DNA of 64,000 bases, from contig CAZXGI010000004.1 of the NCBI GenBank assembly GCA_964639965.1, positions 11,707 through 75,706 on the forward strand, written 5' to 3'. Positions 26,067 through 35,123 of the stretch are shown piece after piece. The stretch's first letter is position 1. The number at the start of each line of letters is the position of its first letter. This DNA comes from TMED23 sp964639965 (GTDB lineage: Bacteria; Pseudomonadota; Alphaproteobacteria; Rhodospirillales; UBA2165). Position numbers and translations under genes: made by a program. Under the pieces are notes generated by a model, which was not told where the DNA came from, ran no database searches, and saw only the letters and a program-made list of their open reading frames with translations.

Positions 26067-27315
26067 TTTAAAAAAAACAATACTCCTTTTCATACTCTTT
26101 GTCCTATACCCACCCCAATATATCTTTGCTCAGCAACAAAATGTTGGACTAGATAAAAAAATTAAGGAGGTAGAAAGAGCTATTGAAGAAGGAAGAAAGC
26201 GTAGCCAAAATCTGAAAAAGCGTGCAGATAGTCTAAAAAATGATCTCTCTAAAGCAAAACATGGGCGCATCGCTATTGCACATTCCGTGCAAAAATTAGA
26301 AAGAAAGCTATCAAAATTAGAAACGGAAATCAGCGATTTAAATGGGGCAGAAAATGAAAAGCGTAATTTATTAGAATCTAGGCGAGGACAATTTACTAAC
26401 ATTTTAATGGCCCTACAACGTATTTCACGATTGCCACCAGAAGCGATAATCGCCTACCCAGCAGGCGTAAATGATCTAATTAGAACTGCGGTTCTTTTAC
26501 GATCAGCCATCCCTAAAATTGAAACCCAAGCTGCCCAGCTCCGTGAGGACATCGTTGTTCTTGCTGCTACACGAGAATTGATTGCTAATCGTAAATTACA
26601 GCTTGATAATACCGGTCATGAATTTCGGAAAAAGCGCATAACTCTTGATCAACTTATTCGCCGCAAGGCAAAACAACACCAACACGCAATTAGGCAACGG
26701 CGAAAAGCAGCGTCCAAAATTAAATCGCTGAGCAGCAAAGCAAAAAACCTTCGTGATTTATTTGCAAATCTAGAGCAGGAAAAAAAACTTCAATCGCTAA
26801 AAAAATCGAAACGAAGTCAGTCTCAGAAACCTAACATTAAGGAAAATAAAAAACAAAGTTCTAGCTATAAGAATAATAAAGTTGCACTCCTTGGTAGCCC
26901 CTTTAATCTTAAGCCTTTCGCATTGTCACGCGGATCTCTCCGCTTTCCAGCCGTTGGACGGATCTCTGGACGTTACGGCGAGACAATACGACGAGGCTTT
27001 ACCCGGAAAGGTGTAACGTTAGAAACCCGTGCATTGGCTCAAGTAATCGCCCCACATAATGGTAAGGTCGTTTTTGCTGGTAATTTTCGCGGATACGGGC
27101 AACTCTTGATTATTGATCATGGAGAAGGATATCATACACTATTAGCAGGTATGGTACGAATTGATGGAACTATGGGCCAATATGTTTTATCAGGAGAACC
27201 AGTTGGCGTGATGGGAACCCCAAAAGATGGTAAACCGTCACTATACATAGAACTAAGACGTAATAGCCAGCCAATTAACCCAATACCGTGGCTAGCTAAG
27301 AACAAAGATAGTTAA
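26053..27315 (+). CDS. EnvC-like murein hydrolase activator (degenerate M23/LytM)
   Basis: This 420-residue exported protein has a signal peptide (residues 1-26), a long charged coiled coil (about 28-250) and a C-terminal LytM/M23 fold (about 300-415, GKVVFAGNFRGYGQLLIIDHGEGYHTLLAGM). The zinc-binding HxxxD and HxH motifs of active M23 peptidases are missing: GVTLETR and SLYIELRR stand in their places. It should therefore act as an EnvC-type activator of cell-wall amidases during division, regulated by FtsEX, which is also encoded here (51438-53068). Confidence 0.88.
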   Translation: MRSHNLKKTILLFILFVLYPPQYIFAQQQNVGLDKKIKEVERAIEEGRKRSQNLKKRADSLKNDLSKAKHGRIAIAHSVQKLERKLSKLETEISDLNGAENEKRNLLESRRGQFTNILMALQRISRLPPEAIIAYPAGVNDLIRTAVLLRSAIPKIETQAAQLREDIVVLAATRELIANRKLQLDNTGHEFRKKRITLDQLIRRKAKQHQHAIRQRRKAASKIKSLSSKAKNLRDLFANLEQEKKLQSLKKSKRSQSQKPNIKENKKQSSSYKNNKVALLGSPFNLKPFALSRGSLRFPAVGRISGRYGETIRRGFTRKGVTLETRALAQVIAPHNGKVVFAGNFRGYGQLLIIDHGEGYHTLLAGMVRIDGTMGQYVLSGEPVGVMGTPKDGKPSLYIELRRNSQPINPIPWLAKNKDS

Positions 27316-27330
27316 AAGCGAGGTAGGCAT

Positions 27331-28653
27331 ATGAAAAAACAATTATTTGCAATACTAATTCTAGCCCTCTCAATACCGATTATTAGTCACCCAACTTGTC
27401 TCCAAGCAGCTGAAAAAGTCAAAGTTAAATCAAATATTGAAACATATCGCTTACTAAATCTTTTTGGAGACGTTTTTGAACGAGTTCGCACAAGCTACGT
27501 AACCGAAATTTCAGATGAAGATTTAATCGAGGCTGCAATTACAGGCATGCTAACCTCGCTGGATCCCCACTCAAGTTACCTTAACGCGAAAAACTTCAAG
27601 GATATGAAGGTACAAACCCGAGGTAAATTTGGGGGTCTGGGTATAGAAGTAACAATGGAAGGCGGATTAATCAAAGTAGTCTCACCGATCGATGATACAC
27701 CCGCTTATCGTGCGGGTCTAAAGTCAGGCGATTTAATAACTCATTTAGATGGCAAAAGAGTGCAGGGATTAACCCTTTCAGAGGCTGTCGACAAAATGCG
27801 TGGAAAAGTTGGCGAAGATATTAAACTCACCATCCTGCGTATCGGCAAAAGGCCCTTCAATGTTACAGTAACACGTGGCATCATTCCTATTCGAACGGTC
27901 AGATCCCGAATTGAAGCCAAAGACATCGGCTATATCCGCATCTCATCTTTTAGTCAACCTACCGAAAAAGGTCTCAACAAGGCCATGGCAAGCATCAAAA
28001 AGAAACTTGGCGAAAAGTTTAGTGGTCTAGTGCTGGACTTAAGAAATAATCCTGGTGGTCTTCTTGATCAAGCCATCGCGGTCTCTGATGCTTTTCTGGA
28101 GAGAGGTGAAATCGTCTCAACTCGCGCCCGGAAAGAAGAAATGCATAAACGATTTCATGCAAAGCCAGGTGATCTAGCTGGTGGCAAACCAATTGTTGTT
28201 TTGATCAACGGTGGATCTGCAAGCGCTTCCGAAATTGTAGCCGGAGCCTTGCAAGATCATAAACGTGCAATCGTTCTCGGAACAAAATCTTTTGGGAAGG
28301 GGTCTGTACAAACAATCATCCCACTTCAAGAACATGGAGCGATGCGTTTAACCACGTCCCGGTATTACACGCCATCAGGCCGAAGCATCCAAGAAATTGG
28401 TGTAACCCCGGACATTATCGTTGAGCCAGCTAAATTTGAAGCTGCCAAAACTCGAAAGCAACCTCGAGAAGGCGATTTGCGTGGCGCCCTAAAGAATGAT
28501 AATAAAAAGAATAATTTGGAAGAAAACCCCAACGATAAATTAGGAAATTCGAAGAAAAATTCTGTTAGAATTAATATAACAGACTTCCAATTACAGCGGG
28601 CATTAGACCTTCTTCGTGGCGTCTCAATGTTTTCTCAACGGATTGAAGGATAG
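27331..28653 (+). CDS. ctpA: Carboxyl-terminal processing protease (S41, CtpA)
   Basis: This 440-residue periplasmic serine protease has a signal peptide (residues 1-27), an N-terminal helical segment with MLTSLDPHSSYL, a PDZ domain (about 85-165) and the S41 catalytic core with the Ser of NGGSASASEIVAGAL and the Lys of TKSFGKGSVQ forming the Ser/Lys dyad. It degrades or trims periplasmic proteins, often murein hydrolases. It lies 15 bases downstream of the EnvC-like gene. Confidence 0.95.
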   Translation: MKKQLFAILILALSIPIISHPTCLQAAEKVKVKSNIETYRLLNLFGDVFERVRTSYVTEISDEDLIEAAITGMLTSLDPHSSYLNAKNFKDMKVQTRGKFGGLGIEVTMEGGLIKVVSPIDDTPAYRAGLKSGDLITHLDGKRVQGLTLSEAVDKMRGKVGEDIKLTILRIGKRPFNVTVTRGIIPIRTVRSRIEAKDIGYIRISSFSQPTEKGLNKAMASIKKKLGEKFSGLVLDLRNNPGGLLDQAIAVSDAFLERGEIVSTRARKEEMHKRFHAKPGDLAGGKPIVVLINGGSASASEIVAGALQDHKRAIVLGTKSFGKGSVQTIIPLQEHGAMRLTTSRYYTPSGRSIQEIGVTPDIIVEPAKFEAAKTRKQPREGDLRGALKNDNKKNNLEENPNDKLGNSKKNSVRINITDFQLQRALDLLRGVSMFSQRIEG

Positions 28654-28696
28654 ACCCATCATAATAGACGAAAACTAGAACTTTCAGGAGCCTTGT

Positions 28697-30394
28697 ATGT
28701 CAGACGAAGAAACAAAAGCTGAAGCTGATAATATGGTTGACGATAACCAGCCTGATGAAAAAACTGGAGAATCAACAGAAAGTTCCTCAGACATCAAAGA
28801 TGATGAGAACCAAAGCAATGCAGATGAAAGTGCCGAGAAAACTGAAGAGTCCGCAGAAAGTCAATCCGACTTTATAGTTGATCCAAACCAAAAAAAACCA
28901 GATGAAAGCGAAGAACCAAATGTTAACAATATCTCATTAGATCCGGAACCCGAGACTGATACAATACATCAAGAAGATACTGAAGATCTGAAACTAAATG
29001 ATATTGATTTACCTGACGGTGGATTTGATGAAGAAGATGAAACATCTAGTGGAAAGAAAAAGTGGATATTCATCGGTTCTGGTATCTTGCTCGTAGCGGT
29101 TTTTGGTGGCGCTGGAATATTTTATCTTAACGATTCAAATCTAATAAGCCAGAATAGCAAATCCAAGGAAGTCGCCCTGAGTTTAAAAATTCCCCGCAAA
29201 TCAAAGCTGAAAAAGGGTCGAAAGAAGATGATTTCGTCTTCGAAGAAGCTACTCCAAGAAAGTTCGCCCATTTTGAATCGGAAGAGTTCCAATACCCTAA
29301 AATCATCAAGTAAATTAGAATCGATCAAAACATCAGATCCGGCTATAAACACAAAAAAGCCAAAGACCCTTAGTACGAAAAAAAAACCTCCTGAGCCTAA
29401 AAATTTACCAGATAAAAAAACTAAAATTCAGGAAAAAAAATCTAACCAATCTATTTCAGGTGCTAAAATACTCGCTGATGGTAGCCTCGTGATACCCTCT
29501 GTAACGGCAGCCGCCTTCAAGGGGATCCCAATGATGAAGAATCCTCTCCCCTTATCGGATCCCGATAAATCCTTAGGCGAATCTGTGGGTGGAGGAGTAA
29601 TACCAAGAATATCGACTGATGGCCGGAGACCATGGAAATTCTACGGGAAAACTTTTAATAAACAAACGACCTTGCCACGTATCAGCATTATCATTAAAGA
29701 TTTAGGTCTAAGTAAGGCAGCGACGACAGCCGCAATTAACCACACCCCATCCGAAGTTACATTAGCATTTAATCCTTATGCAAAAGGCGTCGCTAACTGG
29801 GTAAGTCTTGCCAGAGCAGTGGGTCATGAAACGTTGATCAAACTGCCTATGGAACCCATGGATTTCCCAATATCAGACCCGGGGCCATTTGCCCTCCAAG
29901 TAAGCTTGCAAGAAACAGAAAACATTGATCGACTGCGGTACATTCTATCAGTGTCGATGGGTAATGTCGGATTAATGCAAATGATGGGAACACGTTTTGT
30001 TACGTCACGTAAAGCATTAGAACCTATACTTAAAGAAATACATTCCCGAGGGCTTTTGATGATCGATAATGGTTTGGCTAAAAAAAGTCAGATTATCAAA
30101 ATTGCATCTGCGATTGGGTTGCCACGCGCGCGCAGTAATGTTTTTATTGATCAGAATGCTTCCCGTTCGAATATTAAGCGTAAACTTTCCGTATTGGAAT
30201 CAATTGCAAAGAAAAATAGATCCGCTGTTGGTATCGCGCAACCACTTCCAAATTCGATTTCGCTGATTATGAGTTGGTCCAAAACTTTAGCTGAGAAAAA
30301 GTTGATCCTTGCGCCTATCTCTGCAATCGTAAAAGTTTCTGGTAACCTAAAGCAGCAAGCCAAGGATCAGGTCTCGAGTGAAACCAAAAAATAG
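28697..30394 (+). CDS. Divergent polysaccharide deacetylase family protein (YibQ, COG2861)
   Basis: This 565-residue protein has a very acidic N-terminal region (1-115), one membrane segment (about 117-138, WIFIGSGILLVAVFGGAGIF), a lysine/serine-rich linker (about 150-250), and a C-terminal COG2861 domain (about 320-550) with VTLAFNPYA, GHETLIKLPMEPMDFP and a GLMQMMGTRF motif. The catalytic-type Asp pair of many deacetylases appears as KDLG, so the first Asp is replaced. It is anchored in the inner membrane with a periplasmic enzyme domain. Its role in envelope maintenance is inferred from the neighbours. Confidence 0.88.
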   Translation: MSDEETKAEADNMVDDNQPDEKTGESTESSSDIKDDENQSNADESAEKTEESAESQSDFIVDPNQKKPDESEEPNVNNISLDPEPETDTIHQEDTEDLKLNDIDLPDGGFDEEDETSSGKKKWIFIGSGILLVAVFGGAGIFYLNDSNLISQNSKSKEVALSLKIPRKSKLKKGRKKMISSSKKLLQESSPILNRKSSNTLKSSSKLESIKTSDPAINTKKPKTLSTKKKPPEPKNLPDKKTKIQEKKSNQSISGAKILADGSLVIPSVTAAAFKGIPMMKNPLPLSDPDKSLGESVGGGVIPRISTDGRRPWKFYGKTFNKQTTLPRISIIIKDLGLSKAATTAAINHTPSEVTLAFNPYAKGVANWVSLARAVGHETLIKLPMEPMDFPISDPGPFALQVSLQETENIDRLRYILSVSMGNVGLMQMMGTRFVTSRKALEPILKEIHSRGLLMIDNGLAKKSQIIKIASAIGLPRARSNVFIDQNASRSNIKRKLSVLESIAKKNRSAVGIAQPLPNSISLIMSWSKTLAEKKLILAPISAIVKVSGNLKQQAKDQVSSETKK

Positions 30395-30396
30395 TT

Positions 30397-30882
30397 GTGG
30401 CAACCAAATCAAATCTCCCTTATCGACCCTGTGCTGGAATTATGCTTTTTAATAAACAGGGACAAGTACTAGTTGGACAACGACTTGATACATATCAAAC
30501 CGCTTGGCAACTTCCACAAGGAGGCATCGAAAAGGGCGAAGAACCTATTGCAGCAGCCTTTCGCGAACTTAGGGAAGAGATCGGCACCGACAATGCTGAA
30601 TTAATTGGAGAAATAAAAAACTGGCTTAATTACGATTTACCTCCTGAGCTTATGGGCAAACTATGGGGTGGGCGCTTTCGAGGACAAACACAAAAATGGT
30701 TTGCTCTTCGTTTTTTGGGCACCGATATTGAAATTGACCCGAAAATTGTCGCCAATCCAGAATTTACTGCTTGGAAATGGGTTAACATTGCGGAAATACA
30801 AAAATTGGCTGTACCTTTTAAACGGTCTGTCTACAAAAATGTAGTAAACGAATTTACGCGATTCGCCAAAGCCCCCAAATAA
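30397..30882 (+). CDS. rppH: RNA pyrophosphohydrolase (Nudix)
   Basis: This 161-residue Nudix hydrolase has the complete box GGIEKGEEPIAAAFRELREE. The N-terminal YRPCAGIMLFN and WQLPQGGI are typical of RppH, which removes pyrophosphate from 5' triphosphorylated RNA and starts mRNA decay. It starts with GTG two bases after the preceding stop, so it ends the gpmI-rppH operon. Confidence 0.93.
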   Translation: MATKSNLPYRPCAGIMLFNKQGQVLVGQRLDTYQTAWQLPQGGIEKGEEPIAAAFRELREEIGTDNAELIGEIKNWLNYDLPPELMGKLWGGRFRGQTQKWFALRFLGTDIEIDPKIVANPEFTAWKWVNIAEIQKLAVPFKRSVYKNVVNEFTRFAKAPK

Positions 30883-31222
30883 ATATAAAATAAGTAAACA
30901 AATTTATAACTGTCCGTATAAAGAAGACCAAACCATCGTCTCTTTACAATTAATTGAAAGCGCCTAATATTGCCGGTCTTTAGGGGTTTTTTTATGGATT
31001 CTTAGTTTGCTCATTGTAATTTCCTATAATATGATAAAAATCCATGTTCTAGTGCAAAATAATTGTATATTGTTCGTTTCAATGTAACCGTTACGCGTGA
31101 GTAAATTTAAATAAATTTTCATGAAAAAAATCTAATTATATCCAGTGGTGATTAATTTAAACAGTTAACGCGGCCAATATGTCGCTGCACTTTTTGTAAA
31201 AAATTTTAGGAGAGAAACAAGT
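30883..31222. other. Intergenic region between rppH and korA
   Basis: These 340 bases carry no gene that I can support. The left part contains a weak terminator-like hairpin. The right end holds a strong ribosome-binding site (AGGAGAG at 31209-31215) for korA. The korA promoter is presumably in the AT-rich middle. No RNA gene was recognised. Confidence 0.5.
30963..30993 (+). terminator. Weak rho-independent-like terminator after rppH
   Basis: CCTAA (30963-30967) can pair with TTAGG (30980-30984) across a 12-base loop, followed by GG and seven T (30987-30993). The stem is only five pairs, so this is a tentative call. The T-run and its position 80 bases after rppH support it. Confidence 0.3.
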
Positions 31223-33091
31223 ATGGAAGGATCAAACGCTGTCGCCATGGAGGGAGCCATTCGCGAACAGGTAGAAGATGTAGTCGTTCGATTTGCGGGT
31301 GATTCGGGTGACGGCGTTCAGATAACAGGTGGACAGTTTACATTAACGACAGCATTGGCCGGCAATGATTTATCAACATTTCCCGATTTTCCCGCTGAGA
31401 TTAGAGCTCCGCAAGGTACCACTTTCGGCGTTTCAGCATTCCAAATTCACTTTGGATCTCGTGAAATCCGGACGGCAGGTGATGCGCCAGATGTATTGGT
31501 AGCTCTCAATCCGGCCGCTTTGAAAGTTAACCTTGCCGATCTTACTAAAGGTGGATTAATCATTGCCGATACTGGTTCCTTTACAGAAAGAAACCTTAAA
31601 AAAGCCGGATATAGTAGCAACCCCATTGAAGATGGTTCTGTCGAGGGCTTCCGACTTATCACCTCTGATATAACAAAAAATACCCTCGAAGCAGTCAAAG
31701 AATTCGGCCTTTCCCAAAAGGAGGCCGTCCGCTGCAAAAACATGTACGCCCTTGGGCTAGTTTACTGGCTTTATGACCGTGATCGATCGCCAACGACAAC
31801 CTGGCTGAATGAAAAATTTGGCAAACGCCCGGAGATTGCTGAAGCTAATATTGCAGCAGTAAATGCGGGACATGCATTTGGCGAAACTATCGAAATATCA
31901 GGCGAGACCTCTTCTTATAAGGTAATGCCTGCGGCAATCGAACCTGGCCTTTATCGAACAATTACTGGAATTGAAGCTATTTCATTTGGTTTAATTGCAG
32001 GCGCACAAAAAGCTAATCTTCGAATGACCTTCGCCGGTTATCCAATTACGCCAGCTTCAGCTATTTTACACACTTTATCAAAACTTAAACAATTTGATAT
32101 TATTACTTTTCAGGCCGAAGATGAAATAGCGGCAGTTGGCGCTGCTTTAGGCGGATCGTATGCTGGTACTCTAGGTGTTACAGCGAGTTCTGGGCCTGGC
32201 ATCGCACTCAAAACAGAAACTATCGGATTAGCTATATCGGTTGAGTTACCTCTTATAATCATTAACGTTCAACGTGCGGGGCCCTCAACTGGAATGCCGA
32301 CCAAAACTGAACAATCTGATTTGCATCAAGCCGTATTGGGTCGCAACGCGGATAGTTCTTTGGTTGTAATATCAGCAAGCACGCCTGCTGATAACTTTGA
32401 CGTTGCAATTGAAGCTACGAGGCTCGCAACGAAGTATATGACACCGGTTATGTTGTTGACTGATGGTTATCTTGCTAATGCATCGGAACCATGGAGGATA
32501 CCTGATGCCGATAAAATTCCAGAATTCCCGGTAGAATTCATAAATAATTCTGACAAATTTAGTCCTACTAAACGCAATCCTGATACATTAGCTAGAAATT
32601 GGCCTATCCCTGGGACACCAAAACTTGAACATCGAATAGGTGGTATTGAAAAATCTTATGTGACAGGGAATATTTCATACGACGCATCCAATCACCAAAA
32701 AATGACAGATGTCCGCAAAAATAAAATTGATGGTATTGCTAAAGACATCCCTGAACAAATAATTTCACGCGGTGACGAGACTGGAGAGATTGCCGTGGTT
32801 GGTTGGGGTTCCACATTTGGTCCGATAACCCGCGCTGTTCAAAAAGTTCGAGCAGATGGGCATAGCATATCACACATTCATATTAGGTATATCTGGCCGT
32901 TACCCAGAAACTTAGGATCACTCTTAAAAAATTTCAAAAAGATAATAGTAGCCGAAATGAATACCGGACAACTGATAACCATCCTACGTAGTCAATATTT
33001 AATTAGCGCCCAAGGCCTTAATAAAATATCTGGCCAACCTTTTAAAGTCTCCGAAATTGAAGAGGCTATCCGAAATAGTTTGGAGAATTAA
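31223..33091 (+). CDS. korA: 2-oxoglutarate:ferredoxin oxidoreductase, fused gamma-alpha subunit
   Basis: This 622-residue protein has an N-terminal gamma domain (about 15-200, RFAGDSGDGVQITGGQF) joined to an alpha-type pyrimidine-binding domain (about 240-620, FAGYPITPASAILH, ASSGPGIALKTE, QRAGPSTGMPTKTEQSDL). This is the two-subunit OFOR layout typical of 2-oxoglutarate or 2-oxoacid:ferredoxin oxidoreductase. The complex converts 2-oxoglutarate and CoA to succinyl-CoA, reducing ferredoxin, or runs in reverse. It is paired with korB 4 bases downstream. Confidence 0.93.
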   Translation: MEGSNAVAMEGAIREQVEDVVVRFAGDSGDGVQITGGQFTLTTALAGNDLSTFPDFPAEIRAPQGTTFGVSAFQIHFGSREIRTAGDAPDVLVALNPAALKVNLADLTKGGLIIADTGSFTERNLKKAGYSSNPIEDGSVEGFRLITSDITKNTLEAVKEFGLSQKEAVRCKNMYALGLVYWLYDRDRSPTTTWLNEKFGKRPEIAEANIAAVNAGHAFGETIEISGETSSYKVMPAAIEPGLYRTITGIEAISFGLIAGAQKANLRMTFAGYPITPASAILHTLSKLKQFDIITFQAEDEIAAVGAALGGSYAGTLGVTASSGPGIALKTETIGLAISVELPLIIINVQRAGPSTGMPTKTEQSDLHQAVLGRNADSSLVVISASTPADNFDVAIEATRLATKYMTPVMLLTDGYLANASEPWRIPDADKIPEFPVEFINNSDKFSPTKRNPDTLARNWPIPGTPKLEHRIGGIEKSYVTGNISYDASNHQKMTDVRKNKIDGIAKDIPEQIISRGDETGEIAVVGWGSTFGPITRAVQKVRADGHSISHIHIRYIWPLPRNLGSLLKNFKKIIVAEMNTGQLITILRSQYLISAQGLNKISGQPFKVSEIEEAIRNSLEN

Positions 33092-33095
33092 GCCT

Positions 33096-34121
33096 ATGAA
33101 TAAAGTAACACCCCCGGCAGAATTAACTATTAAAGATTATGCATCAGATCAAGAAGTCCGCTGGTGCCCTGGTTGCGGAGATTACTCAATTGTTCGAGCC
33201 ATGCAAAAAACCTTAGCCGATCTTCAATCCCCTCCTGAAAAAACTGTTTTTATTTCTGGAATTGGCTGTGCAGCCCGGTTCCCTTACTATATGGCTACAT
33301 ATGGCTTCCATACTATTCACGGTCGCGCTGCCGCAATTGCAACCGGCACTAAGTTGGCTAATCCTGAACTAGATATTTGGGTTATCTCGGGTGATGGAGA
33401 TTCACTCTCAATAGGAGGGAATCACTTGATGCACGTACTTCGCCGTAATGTCAATTTACAATATATTTTGTTTAATAATGAAATTTATGGCCTCACAAAA
33501 GGTCAATATTCACCAACCTCAAAAATTGGAACACGTTCACCCTCAACTCCAATGGGTTCAGTAGATAGCCCCCTCTCCGCCACTCTGTTTGCACTTGGCT
33601 GTGGTGCTAGGTTTGTCGCTCGTGGGATCGACGCTCAACCCAAACACTTGCCAGAAGTTTTCAAGCGTGCACATGAACACAAAGGTGCATCATTCGTTGA
33701 AGTTTTCCAAAACTGCATTGTGTATAACGATGGAGTTTACGATCATTTTACGGCAAAAGACGTAGTTGCAGATAGACAAATTCAAATTGTCCATGGTGAA
33801 CGACTTTTATTTGGCAAAGACGGCAAGAAAGGTCTGCGGATGAAACCTGAGAAAATTGAATTGGAGGTTGTAACAATTGGAGAGGGAGGTATTACGGAAA
33901 AAGATATTTTGGTGCATGATGAGACCAACAAATTTCTAGCAACACTGTTAGCCCAAATGACCGGTCCCAGCTTCCCTGTGGCTATCGGGGTGCTTTATTG
34001 CAATCCTTCCGATACCTATGAAGATGCTGTCCATGCCCAGATTAGTTCTAAAAAGAAATCTGATCGGTCAACCAAGATAAATGACCTTTTGCGAAATGGG
34101 CCAACATGGACAGTTAATTGA
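33096..34121 (+). CDS. korB: 2-oxoglutarate:ferredoxin oxidoreductase beta subunit
   Basis: This beta subunit of about 341 residues has the thiamine diphosphate site (WVISGDGDSLSIGGNH and FNNEIYGLTKGQYSPTS) and the cysteines of RWCPGCGDYSI and SGIGCAARFP that, with one further Cys, hold a [4Fe-4S] cluster. The frame is open from 33057 inside korA, but the ATG at 33096 (MNKVTPP) follows the korA stop and is the better start. Together with KorA it forms a ferredoxin-linked alternative to the NAD-linked 2-oxoglutarate dehydrogenase. Confidence 0.94.
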   Translation: MNKVTPPAELTIKDYASDQEVRWCPGCGDYSIVRAMQKTLADLQSPPEKTVFISGIGCAARFPYYMATYGFHTIHGRAAAIATGTKLANPELDIWVISGDGDSLSIGGNHLMHVLRRNVNLQYILFNNEIYGLTKGQYSPTSKIGTRSPSTPMGSVDSPLSATLFALGCGARFVARGIDAQPKHLPEVFKRAHEHKGASFVEVFQNCIVYNDGVYDHFTAKDVVADRQIQIVHGERLLFGKDGKKGLRMKPEKIELEVVTIGEGGITEKDILVHDETNKFLATLLAQMTGPSFPVAIGVLYCNPSDTYEDAVHAQISSKKKSDRSTKINDLLRNGPTWTVN

Positions 34122-34208
34122 CCGTTTGCAGGCTATTCTTTAATGAATAATTTGAGTCAATTTATTTTCCAAATTTAAAGATATTTTCAATTTTAGGTCT
34201 TAAAGGAC

Positions 34209-35033
34209 ATGGAATTATTAAAGCATGTTTCAATAGTTAAATACTTACTGTTGAGTTCGATAATTAGTACATCGATTGCTTTATCAAAAGAGCCTGTCGG
34301 TTCTTTCATTCCCGGGACAAGTTTCAAAGATTGCCCAAATTGCCCAGAAATGTCAGTAATTCCAAGTGGAACGTTTATGATGGGATCAACAAAAGGGAAA
34401 AAACGAGAATTGCCAATTACTAAAATTACCATAGCAAACCCTCTCGCCGTGAGTCGCTACGAAATAACCTTTGATGATTGGGATATCTGTTACGATGCTG
34501 AAGGTTGTTCAAAGAGACCTTCCGATAGGGGATGGGGGAGGGGCAAGAGACCAGTTATCAATGTCCTTCTAGAAGATATTCATGAATACACTTCATGGTT
34601 AACAAAAAAAACAGGTTTTACCTACCGCCTACCTTCAGAATCTGAATGGGAATATGCCGCTAGAGCTGGCTCTCAAACTGAATTTAGTTGGGGAGACCAA
34701 ATGCAAATTGGAGCAGCTAATTGTCGTGGTTGTGGGACAGAATGGAGCGGTATAAAATCAGCTCCAGTTGGTCAATTTAAAGCTAACGCTTGGGGCCTTT
34801 ATGATGTGCATGGCAACGTTCTTGAGTATGTAAGAGATTGTTGGTCTAAAAGTCATGACAACTTACCAACTGATGGATCACCGAAAATTACTAAACACTG
34901 TTTAAGTAAAGTAGTTAAAGGTGGAGCTTGGTATTATCTGCCAAAAGTTTCCCGTTCGGCCTCCAGAGCACGCAATGACAAGCGAGTTATTAGTTATTTT
35001 ATAGGCTTTCGAGTTTTACGTGAAATTGATTAA
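34209..35033 (+). CDS. Exported SUMF1/formylglycine-generating-enzyme-fold protein, lacks catalytic Cys
   Basis: This 274-residue protein has an N-terminal signal-like hydrophobic stretch (residues 8-22) and an FGE-sulfatase fold: IPSGTFMMGS, AVSRYEITFDDW, YRLPSESEWEYAARAG, GLYDVHGNVLEYVRDCW, GGAWYYLP, GFRVLREI. The cysteine pair used by true formylglycine-generating enzymes, which lies just after the GGS(W/Y) motif, is absent here (GGAWYYLPKVSRSASRARND). It is therefore unlikely to activate sulfatases and may be a binding or scaffold protein in the periplasm. It stands alone between korB and a methyltransferase gene. Confidence 0.82.
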   Translation: MELLKHVSIVKYLLLSSIISTSIALSKEPVGSFIPGTSFKDCPNCPEMSVIPSGTFMMGSTKGKKRELPITKITIANPLAVSRYEITFDDWDICYDAEGCSKRPSDRGWGRGKRPVINVLLEDIHEYTSWLTKKTGFTYRLPSESEWEYAARAGSQTEFSWGDQMQIGAANCRGCGTEWSGIKSAPVGQFKANAWGLYDVHGNVLEYVRDCWSKSHDNLPTDGSPKITKHCLSKVVKGGAWYYLPKVSRSASRARNDKRVISYFIGFRVLREID

Positions 35034-35123
35034 ATAACAATCACTCCAAGATAACAAAATAATTGCAAGTTAATCCTCAAAATATGTTATATTTTTTTGT
35101 GTCGAACAAAGCGCATTGATATT

